64,000 bases of DNA from Polyangium mundeleinium (GTDB taxonomy: Bacteria > Myxococcota_A > Polyangia > Polyangiales > Polyangiaceae): assembly GCF_028369105.1 (NCBI RefSeq), contig NZ_JAQNDO010000001.1, forward strand, positions 6,852,501 through 6,916,500, read 5' to 3'. Below the pieces are notes generated by a model, which was given only the letters and a program-made list of their open reading frames with translations, made no database searches and was not told the DNA's origin. Of the stretch, positions 1 to 8,980 are shown in pieces (the first letter of the stretch is position 1; each line of letters opens with the position of its first letter). The position numbers and the translations under genes were made by a program.

Positions 1-56
1 GCGATACCCGCTGCGTCTCCAGCCATGGCCAAAACGACATCATAGATCCTCAGCAT
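1..56 (-). CDS. four-helix-bundle (S23-type) protein, N-terminal fragment
   Basis: An ATG at 56 on the minus strand opens a frame that runs off the left edge. Only 18 codons are visible, reading MLRIYDVVLAMAGDAAGI. This opening closely resembles, from memory, the start of the myxobacterial four-helix-bundle proteins of the 23S rRNA intervening-sequence (S23) family, which usually begin MLRIY and continue with a conserved amphipathic helix. The fragment is too short to show the later conserved segment, so the family call rests on the opening residues alone. Its upstream region holds a strong hairpin at 117-200 and a long tandem array. Confidence 0.5.
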   Translation of the reverse strand, partial: MLRIYDVVLAMAGDAAGI

Positions 57-116
57 GACGAACCCTCCACCCGACGACCCAATCGCCGGGACCCTCGTCC
101 CGGACCGTCGCGCGGA

Positions 117-200
117 GGCCTCTTCAAGGCTGCGCAGCACCGCGCGGAGCAGCACGCAGTGCTGCGAGCCCGGCGAGCACGGCTTGGCCTTGAAGAGGCC
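117..200. other. large nested hairpin upstream of the minus-strand gene
   Basis: GGCCTCTTCAAGGC at 117-130 is the exact reverse complement of 187-200, giving a 14-bp perfect stem. Inside the loop, GCAGCAC (149-155) and GTGCTGC (159-165) form a second perfect 7-bp stem with a 3-nt loop. The arrangement is symmetric enough to be a cruciform, an untranslated-region structure or a small RNA. It lies just upstream of the minus-strand start at 56. No terminal U-run is evident. Confidence 0.55.
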
Positions 201-256
201 GAGCACGACGGTACGATCGCTGTCCCCGAGCGGGGCTCCTCTGCATACCTGCCCGC

Positions 257-300
257 GCTCCCACTCCCGCTCCCGCTCCCACTCCCGCTCCCGCTTCCGT
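257..300. repeat. hexanucleotide repeat tract (CCGCTC-type)
   Basis: Seven to eight near-perfect copies of a 6-bp unit of the form CTCCCG or CTCCCA run in tandem. Similar tracts occur in this window at 54491-54530, 57303-57355, 59841-59894 and at the right edge. The 14-bp string CCGCTTTGCGTCGA follows this tract at 309-322 and follows the tract near 59881 exactly. Confidence 0.8.
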
Positions 301-320
301 CTCCGCCGCCGCTTTGCGTC

Positions 321-700
321 GAGGTCCCTCGACCTCCGGCAGGAGGTCCCTCGACCTCCGGCAGGAGGTCCCTCGACCTCCGGCAGGAGGTCGGTCCTCC
401 CCGTCAGGAGATCGTCGGCCTCTGCCCGGACATCACCCACCTCCGCCCCGAGGCCGCCTTCCTCCGCGTGGAGATGCTCCACCCCCCGAAGGAGGTGGCC
501 GATCTCCCCCGAGGGGTGCCCCCTTCTCCACCGGGAGTTCGTTCCTCTCCGACAGGACATCCCCCGCCTCCGCCACGACGTCGCCCAGCGACGGCAGGAG
601 CACATCGATCCCCGAAAGGACGTCCCCCGCCTCCGCCAGGAGCTCAACAACCCCCGCCCGCAGGTCGCCGATCCCCCGCACAACGTACCGCCCGCGACGG
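321..700. repeat. degenerate 21-bp tandem array (about 18 units)
   Basis: Three nearly identical 22-bp units (starts 321, 343, 365) are followed by diverged units starting at 387, 408, 429, 450, 471, 492 and so on every 21 bp to about 682. The unit begins GAGGTC or GACGTC and ends in a pyrimidine-rich CTCCGGCAG-like segment. The strict 21-bp spacing equals two helical turns and also seven codons, so both strands read as heptads when translated. No signal peptide or start site marks it as a gene. It reads through in frame into the pentapeptide gene, whose own start is at 745. Confidence 0.75.
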
Positions 701-744
701 TTGGCGCCGGAGTTGCAGCCTCGCGGCGGAAGGAGCCGCCACCG

Positions 745-1530
745 ATGCCCTTCCGCTCGCCGCTGCCCGCCGCCGCATCCTTCCTGCTCACCGCCGCCTG
801 CCTCGGCGCAGCCCCCGCGGCCTACGCGAACGCCGACCTGGAGAAATTACTCGCCACCGGCGCTTGCGCCGGGTGTGATTTGCGAGGCGTCAACCTGGAA
901 GGGCGAGTCATCACGATCCAGACGCTCAGCCACACGAATCTGTCGGGTGCGAACCTCAGCCGGATCGAGCTCCGGGCGCAATCCATCAGCCACGTCGATT
1001 TCACGAACGCCAACCTGCACGGCGCCCGCATCTGGGCGAACAGCATCGGCGACAGCCAGTTCGTGGACACCGATCTGAGCGAGGCCTACCTGGGCACATC
1101 GAGCGGACACGGACAACGCTGGATCTTCACGCAGAACCGCTTCCTCTCGTCGAACCTACGGAAAGCGCGGATCGAGACGGACATCTGCTACCACTCCCAT
1201 TTCGAGAACTCGGACCTCACGGGCTTCAGCATGATCTCCTACGAGGTCATCCGCTACTGCACCGTGACGAACGCCAAGGCCGACCAAAGCACCTGGGACG
1301 GCTTCTTCATCAACCAGGTCTTTTCGAAGACGAGCCTCGTCGGCGCGAGCTTCACCGAAGAAAAGCAGAGCAACGTCGATTTCCTCGGCTGCGACCTCCG
1401 GAACGCCGTCCTCGGCGACGTCGACGGACAGGCCCGCAACAACTACACGGACAGCAACCTGAGCGGCGCCAGGATCAAAGGGGTCGTTTGCGCGGAGGGA
1501 TCCGTCGGCGCGTGCAATCCGGGCTCCTGA
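745..1530 (+). CDS. exported pentapeptide-repeat protein
   Basis: A 261-residue protein with a cleavable signal peptide over residues 1-25 (a hydrophobic stretch ending PAAYANA). It is followed by degenerate pentapeptide repeats of the A(D/N)LxX type, for example NLSGANLSRIEL, DFTNANLHGA, DTDLSEAYL and DSNLSGARI. Such repeats fold as a right-handed quadrilateral beta-helix and serve as scaffolds without a common reaction. Cysteines in CAGCDLRG and near the end may form disulfides, in keeping with export. The ATG at 745 is chosen because GGAAGGAG ends nine bases upstream and the signal peptide starts there. The frame stays open to 55, but that extension is low-complexity repeat translation. 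Substrate and partner are unknown. Confidence 0.8.
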   Translation: MPFRSPLPAAASFLLTAACLGAAPAAYANADLEKLLATGACAGCDLRGVNLEGRVITIQTLSHTNLSGANLSRIELRAQSISHVDFTNANLHGARIWANSIGDSQFVDTDLSEAYLGTSSGHGQRWIFTQNRFLSSNLRKARIETDICYHSHFENSDLTGFSMISYEVIRYCTVTNAKADQSTWDGFFINQVFSKTSLVGASFTEEKQSNVDFLGCDLRNAVLGDVDGQARNNYTDSNLSGARIKGVVCAEGSVGACNPGS

Positions 1531-1539
1531 GTTCGCGGT

Positions 1540-2181
1540 TCATCTCCACGTGACTTCGCCTTCGAGCCGGCACACCGGAACGCCATACGCCGTTCCGTCG
1601 GGCTCCGCGCTCGGGAATTCGCAGTGGAGGTCCCTCGCGCCGGCCATGAGGACCATCTCCCCGCCCGCCGCGGCCATGATCGCGCCGAGCCAGCGCGCCA
1701 GGATCACGGGCACGCCGCGGACGGCGAGCGAAACCCGCCGCGGAGCGACGATCCGCGTCTGGAACTTGCCGAACGAATAATACATCGACGGGACACGCGG
1801 GGCCCATACCGCCACGCTCTCGGTCGAGACGGCCCGGAGCAGGACACTGTAAAACCCCTTGAGCCGCTCGCGCGCGTGCCACACGCCGAGCTCGCGCGCG
1901 TGCTCCTCGAAAGGCACGCCGCGGACGCGCGCCGCCGCGTCCTGGAGGTAGATGTTGGGCAGCGAGTCGTACCACGCCGACACCTCGAATCGCTGCTCGA
2001 AGAACTTCCCGAGCTCGGGCGTCGGCAGGCTTTGCCGGAGCGCGGCAAGTCCCCCCGGGACGCGCTTGTTCATGAAGTCGTGGTTTCCGCGATAGACATG
2101 GCCCTTCTGCCGGAACGGGCTCGCCCCGGGAGCAAAAGGGAGGTCGGGCGGGAGGTCGAACCGCGCGTCGGTGAGAAGCAT
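1540..2181 (-). CDS. conserved myxobacterial hypothetical (DUF2378-like)
   Basis: A 213-residue soluble protein without signal peptide or membrane segment, transcribed away from the CAP-like gene. Length and layout (a central FFEQRFEVSAWYD segment, a helical middle and a C-terminal beta-rich part ending in a Trp-Arg) resemble the roughly 200-residue paralogous family seen in many copies in Myxococcales genomes (TIGR02265/DUF2378). The resemblance is by eye and weak. No catalytic motif is recognisable. It faces the pentapeptide gene tail to tail with nine bases between stop codons. Confidence 0.55.
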   Translation of the reverse strand: MLLTDARFDLPPDLPFAPGASPFRQKGHVYRGNHDFMNKRVPGGLAALRQSLPTPELGKFFEQRFEVSAWYDSLPNIYLQDAAARVRGVPFEEHARELGVWHARERLKGFYSVLLRAVSTESVAVWAPRVPSMYYSFGKFQTRIVAPRRVSLAVRGVPVILARWLGAIMAAAGGEMVLMAGARDLHCEFPSAEPDGTAYGVPVCRLEGEVTWR

Positions 2182-2272
2182 CGGTGCCGGCCCTCATGCT
2201 ACCGGGTCGGCGCGCAGCGGGGCAACAGCGACCGCTCGTGTTTGCGCCTCCGCCGTCGCGTCCGCAATCAGC

Positions 2273-3538
2273 CTATCGACGCGCCCGTCGTCGCGCCCAT
2301 GCGGCGAGCGCGAGGACCACGAGCCCGCCGCCTGTCGCCTCGAAGCCGACGGGCGCAACGCGGCATCCGCATCCGGACGCGCCGCCGCTGTCGTCGCCGT
2401 CGTCGCTGCCGCCTGCGCCGCCGCTTCCGCCTGCGCCGCCGCTCCCCGCGCTCCCGCTCGTGCCCGCTCCCGCGCCACCTTCCCCCGAGCTCGGGGGTGT
2501 CCCGGCGCAGGGAGCCTCGAATCGCGCGGCCGAGAAGTCGGGGCACTTGTCGGCGCTCACGTTGATCGGAACGCCGAGGGTCCCGGTCGTGGGATAAATA
2601 TGCTCGGTGCCATTGCCATCGACGATGTGAAAGAAATACCGATGGCACCCCGATTCGAGGGTCATCGCCTTCTCGTAGGTGCCATGCGCCTCCGCGCCGT
2701 ACTTCAGCGCGAGGGGGTCGCAGACCGCTTCCCCTCCGTCGAGCGAGCGCACGACGCGAGCGACCTTCGGGGCCCCACCCCCAGGCAAGTAGTAGGTGAT
2801 CCCGAACGTCGGGTTCGTCACGGGCGCTTCTTTGACCATGAACGAGCCGTCACGGCTGAGGTCATAAAAATGGGTCCCGTCGCCCGCCACGGGGTAGGTG
2901 CCTTGGACGCCGAACACGAGGTGGTGGACATGGCGGTTCGCGAGGACCGCGCCCGTGCCGAGCGCGGTGACGCCGGCGCTGTTGATCGACGCCCAATGCG
3001 CGTTGGAGATGATCCACGAGAGCATCGCGAGTTCGGGCTTCGAGTTGCCTTCTTCGCCGTTCTCCCCCGTGGCGCGGTCCGAGAAGTGCGAGAAGCGTTC
3101 GCCCTGGCTCGTGACGCCGCACGTCGTCACGGCGCCTTCGCAGTGCGTGTCCTCGTCCTGCCCGACGAGCACGCAGCAGCTCGAATGATCGGCGCAGAGC
3201 GGGCACGTGGTGGTGGCGATGTGGTTCGACTGGAAGTGCGCGGCGCGGGCGAGGTCGGCGACGAGCTCGAGCGGCGGTGTCGGGCTCGGGATGGGCCGGC
3301 CCGACGGTGTGGTCCCGTCGGGGCTCGGGAGGGCATCAAAAGGCGCCGGGGCGGCGCGAATGCGGTTCGTCCAGAACCCGAGGACCCGCTCGTCGTGGTT
3401 GGGCAGCTCTCCCACGGGTTCCCCGATGGCCTGCTCTACCGAATCGTAGGTCTCCGCCGGCGTGACCGCGCAGCTCGCGAGCAGCGCCACACCGGCGAGG
3501 GGTCCGCAAAGCGTGCGGACGACGTGGCTGGTATTCAT
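2273..3538 (-). CDS. CAP/SCP-like lipoprotein with MYXO-CTERM tail
   Basis: The ATG at 3538 begins a lipoprotein signal peptide with the lipobox ALLASC; an in-frame upstream extension to 3658 lacks a signal. The mature domain has features of a divergent CAP/SCP fold: an early FWTNRIRAAP segment, the helix LARAAHFQSNHIA, a SHFSD...GENG segment and AMLSWIISNAHWASI. That assignment is inferred from motif order, not from a clear match. The C-terminus has a Gly/Ser-rich linker, the motif SGCGCRV, a hydrophobic helix and a final RRRARR. This is the MYXO-CTERM arrangement known in myxobacteria for surface anchoring after processing at the Cys motif. Lipidation and C-terminal sorting are thus both predicted on one 421-residue protein. 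Confidence 0.7.
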   Translation of the reverse strand: MNTSHVVRTLCGPLAGVALLASCAVTPAETYDSVEQAIGEPVGELPNHDERVLGFWTNRIRAAPAPFDALPSPDGTTPSGRPIPSPTPPLELVADLARAAHFQSNHIATTTCPLCADHSSCCVLVGQDEDTHCEGAVTTCGVTSQGERFSHFSDRATGENGEEGNSKPELAMLSWIISNAHWASINSAGVTALGTGAVLANRHVHHLVFGVQGTYPVAGDGTHFYDLSRDGSFMVKEAPVTNPTFGITYYLPGGGAPKVARVVRSLDGGEAVCDPLALKYGAEAHGTYEKAMTLESGCHRYFFHIVDGNGTEHIYPTTGTLGVPINVSADKCPDFSAARFEAPCAGTPPSSGEGGAGAGTSGSAGSGGAGGSGGAGGSDDGDDSGGASGCGCRVAPVGFEATGGGLVVLALAAWARRRARR

Positions 3539-3702
3539 GCCCGCAGCGTAAGCCGACTGCGTGGCGGGACGATCGCAAAAAGGGCGACCTGCCATGAAAT
3601 CCACATCCGGCGCCCCGCGGGCGCGAGCCGCGTTCGCCTGGCTGATCCACAGGGACACGCGCTGGGCTTCGCCCTCGCATGCGCGTCCCTATACTGGGAG
3701 GG

Positions 3703-5139
3703 ATGCCGCCCCGCTGGTCGCTCGACCCCGACCGCCTTTTTTCCGCGGAATCCTCGCAACGAGCGTCCGCCCGGGAGCTCTATGCCCTGGTGCGTGACTT
3801 GCCCATCGTGAGCCCGCACGGTCACGTGGATCCGGCGCTCCTCGCGGATCCTGACGCGCGCTTCGGCTCGCCCGCCGACCTGTTCGTCCTGCCGGACCAT
3901 TACGTCTGCCGCATGCTGCACAGCCGCGGCGTGCCCATGGAAGACCTCGGCCTCCCGACCCGCGACGGGAGCCGCCACGAGCGTGGTCACCGTCGCGTCT
4001 GGCAGCGCTTCGCCGACCATTTTTACGTGTTCCGCGGAACGCCGAGCGGGCTCTGGCTCTCGGACGTGCTCCTTTCGGTGTTTGGTGTGACGGAGCGGCT
4101 CGACGGAAAAAACGCCCAGCGCATCTACGATCACCTCGCCGAGCGCCTCGAACAGCCGGCGTTTTCTCCGCGCGCGCTCTACGAGAGGTTCCAGATTCGC
4201 ATTCTCTGCACCACGGACGGCGCCGCGGATTCGCTCGAACACCACCGCCGCCTCCAATCCGAGGGCCGCTTCGACGTGCGACCGACGTTCCGCCCCGACG
4301 CGGTCGTCCACCTCGGCACGCCCGGCTTCCGTGACAACATCGAGCAGCTCGGCGCGGCCGCCGGCCTCGAAATCACGACCTACGCCGATTACATCCGGGC
4401 CCTCGAAGAGCGCCGCGCCACGTTCAAGGCGCTCGGCGCCACCGCCACCGACCACGGCGCCGTCACGCCGCACGCCGAGCGGCTCGGCCCCGCCGAGGCC
4501 GAACGAATCTTTTCGCGCGCGCTTCGGGGCGAGGCGGACGAAAAAGACGCCGCCCGGTTCTCGGCCCACATGCTCATGGAAATGGCGCGCATGAGCATCG
4601 ACGATGGCCTCGTCATGCAGCTCCACGCCGGCAGCCTGCGCGACCACCACAGCGCGCTCTTCACGCGCTTCGGGCCCGATCGCGGCGCCGACATCCCCGT
4701 CGCCACCGAATGGACACGAAACCTGCGGCCGCTGCTCGAAGCGTACGGCGACGATCCGCGCTTCCGGCTCCTGCTCTTCACGCTCGACGAGAGCACCTAC
4801 GGCCGCGAGCTCGCCCCGCTCGCCGGGTATTATCCGGCCGTCCTCCTGGGCCCGCCCTGGTGGTTTTTCGATAGCCCGAATGGAATGGTCCGTTTCCTCG
4901 ATCAGGTCACGGAGACGGCCGGCCTCTACAACACGGCGGGGTTCACCGACGACACGCGCGCGTTTTGCTCGATCCCGGCGCGGCACGACGTCTGGCGCCG
5001 GGTGAGCTGCAACTGGCTCGCGGGGCTCGTCGTGACGGGCAGGCTCGACGCGGAGGAGGCCGCGGAGCTCGCGACGGAATGCGCGGTGGGCCTGGCCGAG
5101 CGCGCCTATCGGCTCGGCGCGGAGGATCTTTCCCCATGA
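3703..5139 (+). CDS. uxaC: uronate (glucuronate) isomerase
   Basis: This 478-residue protein has the length and layout of the UxaC family of amidohydrolase-fold enzymes, which interconvert D-glucuronate and D-fructuronate. The N-terminal DLPIVSPHGHVDP carries the HxH metal motif at about residues 39-41. The family hallmark WWFFDSPNGM-like segment and a late TDDTR aspartate are present. The ATG at 3703 is chosen by family length; GGGAGGG directly abuts it, and the earlier ATG at 3679 has no ribosome site. Its stop overlaps the next start as ATGA, so it is coupled to the mannonate oxidoreductase and epimerase genes. Genomic context supplies glucuronate from inositol oxygenase at 10062. Confidence 0.88.
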   Translation: MPPRWSLDPDRLFSAESSQRASARELYALVRDLPIVSPHGHVDPALLADPDARFGSPADLFVLPDHYVCRMLHSRGVPMEDLGLPTRDGSRHERGHRRVWQRFADHFYVFRGTPSGLWLSDVLLSVFGVTERLDGKNAQRIYDHLAERLEQPAFSPRALYERFQIRILCTTDGAADSLEHHRRLQSEGRFDVRPTFRPDAVVHLGTPGFRDNIEQLGAAAGLEITTYADYIRALEERRATFKALGATATDHGAVTPHAERLGPAEAERIFSRALRGEADEKDAARFSAHMLMEMARMSIDDGLVMQLHAGSLRDHHSALFTRFGPDRGADIPVATEWTRNLRPLLEAYGDDPRFRLLLFTLDESTYGRELAPLAGYYPAVLLGPPWWFFDSPNGMVRFLDQVTETAGLYNTAGFTDDTRAFCSIPARHDVWRRVSCNWLAGLVVTGRLDAEEAAELATECAVGLAERAYRLGAEDLSP

Positions 5140-5960
5140 ATCCTGCGGCGCTCTTCGACATTCGCGGCGAGGTGGCGGTCGTCACGGGCGGCAGCGGCGT
5201 GCTCGGCGCCACGTTTTGCCGCACGCTCGCCGCGGCGGGCGCGTTCGTGGCCGTGATGGGGCGGCGGCGCGAGCCCTGCGAGACCGTGGCGGCGTCGATC
5301 CGCGCGGAAGGCGGCGAGGCCCTCGTGGTGCCGTGTGACGTGCTCGACGCCGAGGCGCTCGAAGCGGCGGCGCGGCATATCGAGGCCACGCTCGGCCCGG
5401 TGACCATCCTCGTGAACGGGGCAGGGGGCAACCACCCGAAGGCGACGACGGGCCCGGATCGTAGCCTGTTCGAGCTGGATCCAGCGGGGTTCGGCGCGGT
5501 CTTCGATCTGAACGTGCAAGGCACCCTGAGGCCCTGCCAAACCTTCGGGCGTGGCATGGCCGCGCGGGGCCGGGGCAGCATCGTGAACATCACGTCCATG
5601 AGCGCCGAGCGGCCGCTCACGCGCGTGGCCGCGTACGGCGCGGCGAAGGCCGCCGTCGTCAACCTGACGCGCTGGCTCGCGGTCCACATGGCGCAGATGT
5701 ACGGCCCCCACATTCGGGTCAATGCGCTCGCGCCCGGGTTCTTCTTGACAGAACAAAACCGGTTTTTGCTCACCGATCCCGCGACGAACACGTTCACGGA
5801 GCGGGGGAGGGCGATCGTCTCGCACACGCCGATGGGGCGGATGGGCGCGCCGGTGGATCTTTCGGGCGCGCTGCTTTTCCTGGTCAGCCCGGCGTCGGCC
5901 TTCGTGACGGGGGTGGTCTTGCCGGTGGACGGCGGGTTCTCCGCCCAAAGTGGGGTGTGA
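5136..5960 (+). CDS. uxuB: SDR-type D-mannonate oxidoreductase (fructuronate reductase)
   Basis: A 274-residue short-chain dehydrogenase with the cofactor motif VTGGSGVLG near residue 17, NGAGG, the serine of NITSMS and the catalytic YGAAK. The C-terminus DGGFSAQSGV matches the tail typical of the Bacillus UxuB/YjmF type SDR that reduces D-fructuronate to D-mannonate with NAD(P)H. It starts at an ATG overlapping the uxaC stop by four bases, and the next gene begins one base after its stop. Both the neighbours and the C-terminal signature support the mannonate assignment over a general SDR. It is cytoplasmic, with no export signal. Confidence 0.85.
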   Translation: MNPAALFDIRGEVAVVTGGSGVLGATFCRTLAAAGAFVAVMGRRREPCETVAASIRAEGGEALVVPCDVLDAEALEAAARHIEATLGPVTILVNGAGGNHPKATTGPDRSLFELDPAGFGAVFDLNVQGTLRPCQTFGRGMAARGRGSIVNITSMSAERPLTRVAAYGAAKAAVVNLTRWLAVHMAQMYGPHIRVNALAPGFFLTEQNRFLLTDPATNTFTERGRAIVSHTPMGRMGAPVDLSGALLFLVSPASAFVTGVVLPVDGGFSAQSGV

Positions 5961-5961
5961 G

Positions 5962-7212
5962 ATGCTGATCGGCCAGGGTTCTCCCGGAGAGCCCCTCACG
6001 GACGAGGCCGTCCACCGGATCCTCGACGAGGCGCTCGCCGCGCTGCCGCTCACGGGCAAGCGGCTCCTCGTCCTTCTTCCCGACGCGACCCGCACGGCGC
6101 CGATCCCGCTTCTTTTTCGGCTCCTCCACAGGCTGCTCGCAGGACGCGTCGCGCGCCTCGATTACCTGATCGCCCTCGGCACGCATCCGCCCATGGATGC
6201 GGCCGCCATCGAGCGGCTCGTCGGGAGAGACGCGCCGGGTCGCGACAGTGGGCGGACCTCGATCTTCAATCACGCGTGGGACGATCCGGGCGCGCTTTCG
6301 ACCCTCGGCGTGATCGGCGAGGACGAGATGGCGCGCCTCACGGGCGGGCTGCTCGCGGTCGCGACCGAGGTGCGGATCAACCGCCGGATCTTCGAGTACG
6401 ATCAGATCCTGATCTGCGGCCCGGTGTTCCCGCACGAGGTGGTGGGGTTTTCCGGGGGCGCGAAGTATCTGTTCCCGGGCATCGCGGGGCGCGAGATCAT
6501 CGACACGACCCACTGGCTCGGGGCGCTCTCGACGAGCATGTCGACGATCGGCGTCAAGGACACGATGGTCCGGCGGGTCATCCACCACGCGGCCGAATTC
6601 GTGCCGGTGCCGGTGCTCTGCGCGGCCCTCGTGCTCCGCGGCGCGGCTCTCCACGGGCTTTACGTCGGTCCGCACGCGCAGGCGTGGAGCGCGGCGGCCG
6701 ATCTCTCCCATGAGCTCAACATCGTCCACACGAAACGGCGTTACAAGCGCGTGCTCTCGCTCCCCTCGACGAAATACGCCGACCTCTGGACCGCGGCCAA
6801 GGCGATGTACAAGACGGAGCCCGTGGTGGAGGACGGCGGCGAGGTCGTCATTTACGCGCCGCACCTCGCGGAGGTCTCGTTCACGCACGGCGCGCGCATC
6901 GATCGGGTCGGCTACCACGTGCGGGATTATTTCCTCGCGCAATGGGACCACTTTCGCACGATCCCGCTCTCCATCCTCGCGCACAGCACCCACGTGAAAG
7001 GCGCGGGCAGCTACGACGCGCAGCAGGGAGAGCGGCCGCGGATTCAGGTGACGCTCGCGACGGGGATCCCGGAAGAGCGCTGCCGGCGGATCAACCTCGG
7101 GTTTGCCGATCCCAGACACATCGATCCGGCCGCGTGGGAGGGGCGGGAAGAGGAGGGGATCCTGCTCGTGCGAAACGCGGGCGAGGTGCTTTACCGGTTA
7201 CGAGGCGCGTAG
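5962..7212 (+). CDS. LarA-family nickel-pincer 2-epimerase, probably mannonate/gluconate
   Basis: A 416-residue member of the LarA (DUF2088) superfamily. Residues matching the lactate-racemase active site are visible: R44 in PDATR, H75 in GTHPP, H158 in [10 protein letters not shown], the cofactor lysine K168 and H184. The spacing H158-K168-H184 equals that of H174-K184-H200 in the Lactobacillus enzyme. Family members described include racemases of lactate, malate and hydroxyglutarate, and a D-gluconate 2-epimerase. Here the gene directly follows uxaC and uxuB and the cluster has a gluconokinase-like FGGY kinase, so inter-conversion of D-mannonate and D-gluconate is the best inference. A GTG at 5950 overlapping uxuB is an alternative start. 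No larB, larC or larE cofactor genes lie in the window. Confidence 0.8.
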   Translation: MLIGQGSPGEPLTDEAVHRILDEALAALPLTGKRLLVLLPDATRTAPIPLLFRLLHRLLAGRVARLDYLIALGTHPPMDAAAIERLVGRDAPGRDSGRTSIFNHAWDDPGALSTLGVIGEDEMARLTGGLLAVATEVRINRRIFEYDQILICGPVFPHEVVGFSGGAKYLFPGIAGREIIDTTHWLGALSTSMSTIGVKDTMVRRVIHHAAEFVPVPVLCAALVLRGAALHGLYVGPHAQAWSAAADLSHELNIVHTKRRYKRVLSLPSTKYADLWTAAKAMYKTEPVVEDGGEVVIYAPHLAEVSFTHGARIDRVGYHVRDYFLAQWDHFRTIPLSILAHSTHVKGAGSYDAQQGERPRIQVTLATGIPEERCRRINLGFADPRHIDPAAWEGREEEGILLVRNAGEVLYRLRGA

Positions 7213-7992
7213 CTCGTGCTGGAGGTGCTCCAGCTCCTCGCCGCCCGCCATCCGCCGGACCAGCTCGTCGCGCGTGATGTCCGCCTTGGCAAAGGTTCCC
7301 TCGCAGCGGCCCCGGTTCAGGATCGTGAATCGATCCCCGACCATGTGCGCGTGGTGTGGGTTGTGGGTGATGAGAATCACGCCGCACCCGCGGGTGCGCG
7401 CCTCCATCACGTACCGCAGGACGATGCCCGCCTGCTTCACGCCGAGCGCGGACGTGGGTTCGTCGAGCACGAGCACGCGTGCGCCGAAATGAATCGCCCG
7501 CGCAATCGCGAGCGCCTGGCGTTGCCCACCCGAGAGCGCCGAGACCGGCACCGACAGGTCACGAAGCTCGATCCCCATTCGCTGGAGCTCGGCGCGCACC
7601 ACCGCCTCGCCCTCGCGCAAATCGAGGCGCCGGAGGGGTCCCACCCCGCGCGTCGGCTCGGCGCCGAGGAAAAAATTGCGAACGACCGAGAGCATCGGGA
7701 CCATGGCGAGGTCCTGGTAGACGGTGGCAATGCCCCGGGCGAGGGCGTCGCGCGGCGAGGAGAACCGGACGGGCTCGCCGTCCACGAGCAGGCGCCCCTC
7801 GTCCGGCGGATGGACGCCCGACAGGGTCTTGATGAGCGTCGATTTGCCGGCGCCGTTGTCGCCGAGGACGCACAGGATCTCGCTCGTATACACGCGCATC
7901 GAGACATCTTCGAGCGCAGTGATACGGCCGAATCGCTTGGTGATGTGCTCCGCTTCGAGGATCGGAGCCAAACCGTTCGTCTCTTGGCTCAT
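7198..7992 (-). CDS. sugar ABC transporter ATP-binding protein (single-domain)
   Basis: A 264-residue ATPase with Walker [11 protein letters not shown]-loop YQDLAM, signature LSGGQRQ, Walker [10 protein letters not shown] and switch His in ITHNPHH. It carries one ATPase domain, like FrcA, in contrast with the double-domain RbsA type. The start at 7992 overlaps the permease stop (ATGA). The 3' end overlaps the convergent epimerase gene by 15 bases. With the permease and lipoprotein upstream it forms a complete CUT2-type importer; the setting suggests a cyclitol such as myo-inositol as substrate, which is inference. Confidence 0.9.
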   Translation of the reverse strand: MSQETNGLAPILEAEHITKRFGRITALEDVSMRVYTSEILCVLGDNGAGKSTLIKTLSGVHPPDEGRLLVDGEPVRFSSPRDALARGIATVYQDLAMVPMLSVVRNFFLGAEPTRGVGPLRRLDLREGEAVVRAELQRMGIELRDLSVPVSALSGGQRQALAIARAIHFGARVLVLDEPTSALGVKQAGIVLRYVMEARTRGCGVILITHNPHHAHMVGDRFTILNRGRCEGTFAKADITRDELVRRMAGGEELEHLQHELRAS

Positions 7993-8978
7993 CGCCGCGC
8001 CTCCGCCGCCCGCGTCTGGACGGAGCTGTTGAGGAGCACCGCCAGGATCAGCACCGCGCCGAGGAAAACCTTGTACCAGTCCGAATCCACGCCCGAAAAC
8101 ACGATGCCCTGTTGCACCATCCCAAAAAGGAGCGCGCCACAAGCCGCGCCGACGACGGAGCCACGCCCGCCCGTGAGCAGCGTGCCGCCGAGGACCGCGG
8201 CGAGAATGGCTTCGAGCTCCTTGCCCGTGCCGCGCAGAACGTCGGTGCCGCGGAATTGCACGGTTTGAAACGTGGCGACCAGGCACGCCGCGAGCGCCGT
8301 CGTCATGAAAAGAAGGATCTTTACGCGGTCGACCGGAATGCCCAGCCGGCGCGCGGCGTCCGGCGCGCCGCCGACGGCAAAGATCCAGTTCCCGGGGCGC
8401 GTGTGCACGAGGACCCACGTCGCGAGCGCGGTGAGGCCCACCCACCAGAGCAGCGTGATCGAAAAGGGCCCGATCTGCCCGGCGAAGAGCTTCTGCGCCG
8501 CGCCGAACCCGCCCGCGTCTTCGAGGCCGCCCACCTGGGTTCGTCCGGTGATGAGGCGCGTCGTGCCAATCGTGCCGCCGGCCAGGATGAAGAGCGTTCC
8601 CAGCGTGACGATGAACGAGGGCAATCGCGTGCGGGTGACGATCAGGCCATTGACGAGGCCCACGCAGGCCGAGAGCGCCGCGGCCGCCGCGATGCCCGCC
8701 CACAAGGGCCAGCCGAGCTCGGTCGTGCACAGCGCGACGGTCATGCCGCTCGCGGCGATGGTCGAGCCGATGGAGAGGTCGAACTCGCCCGCGATCATCA
8801 AAAGCGCGACAGGCACGGCCAGGAGCCCAAGCTCCGCGGCGATGGCGAGGTAACTCGCCGTCCCGGAGAGCGTCAAAAACCCGGAATCACCGGCCGTGAC
8901 GGCGAAGAAGAGCCAGGCGGCCACCACGGCGGCCACCACGCCGAACTCGGGGCGGGAGAGCCATTTGCGCACGGACAC
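7989..8978 (-). CDS. sugar ABC transporter permease (CUT2/BPD_transp_2)
   Basis: A 329-residue polytopic membrane protein with about eight to ten hydrophobic helices. The segment [17 protein letters not shown] is the conserved signature of RbsC/FrcC-type permeases, and later segments include [19 protein letters not shown] and [12 protein letters not shown] typical of the family. It starts at a GTG at 8978, only two bases after the stop of the binding-protein gene, and overlaps the ATPase start by four bases. The three genes are therefore one tight operon. It would form a homodimer in the inner membrane. Confidence 0.9.
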   Translation of the reverse strand: MSVRKWLSRPEFGVVAAVVAAWLFFAVTAGDSGFLTLSGTASYLAIAAELGLLAVPVALLMIAGEFDLSIGSTIAASGMTVALCTTELGWPLWAGIAAAAALSACVGLVNGLIVTRTRLPSFIVTLGTLFILAGGTIGTTRLITGRTQVGGLEDAGGFGAAQKLFAGQIGPFSITLLWWVGLTALATWVLVHTRPGNWIFAVGGAPDAARRLGIPVDRVKILLFMTTALAACLVATFQTVQFRGTDVLRGTGKELEAILAAVLGGTLLTGGRGSVVGAACGALLFGMVQQGIVFSGVDSDWYKVFLGAVLILAVLLNSSVQTRAAEARR

Positions 8979-8980
8979 GG

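Noticed and set aside
433-681. Coiled-coil-like 82-codon minus-strand frame inside the 21-bp array
   Set aside because: The heptad pattern follows automatically from the 21-bp repeat and appears on both strands; no start signal is seen. Kept only as a possible origin of the array.
55-744. In-frame N-terminal extension of the pentapeptide protein
   Set aside because: The extension translates hexanucleotide and 21-bp repeats, while a ribosome site and signal peptide mark 745 as the start.
3535-4986. 483-codon open frame on the minus strand
   Set aside because: Antisense shadow of uxaC, which has clear family motifs on the plus strand.
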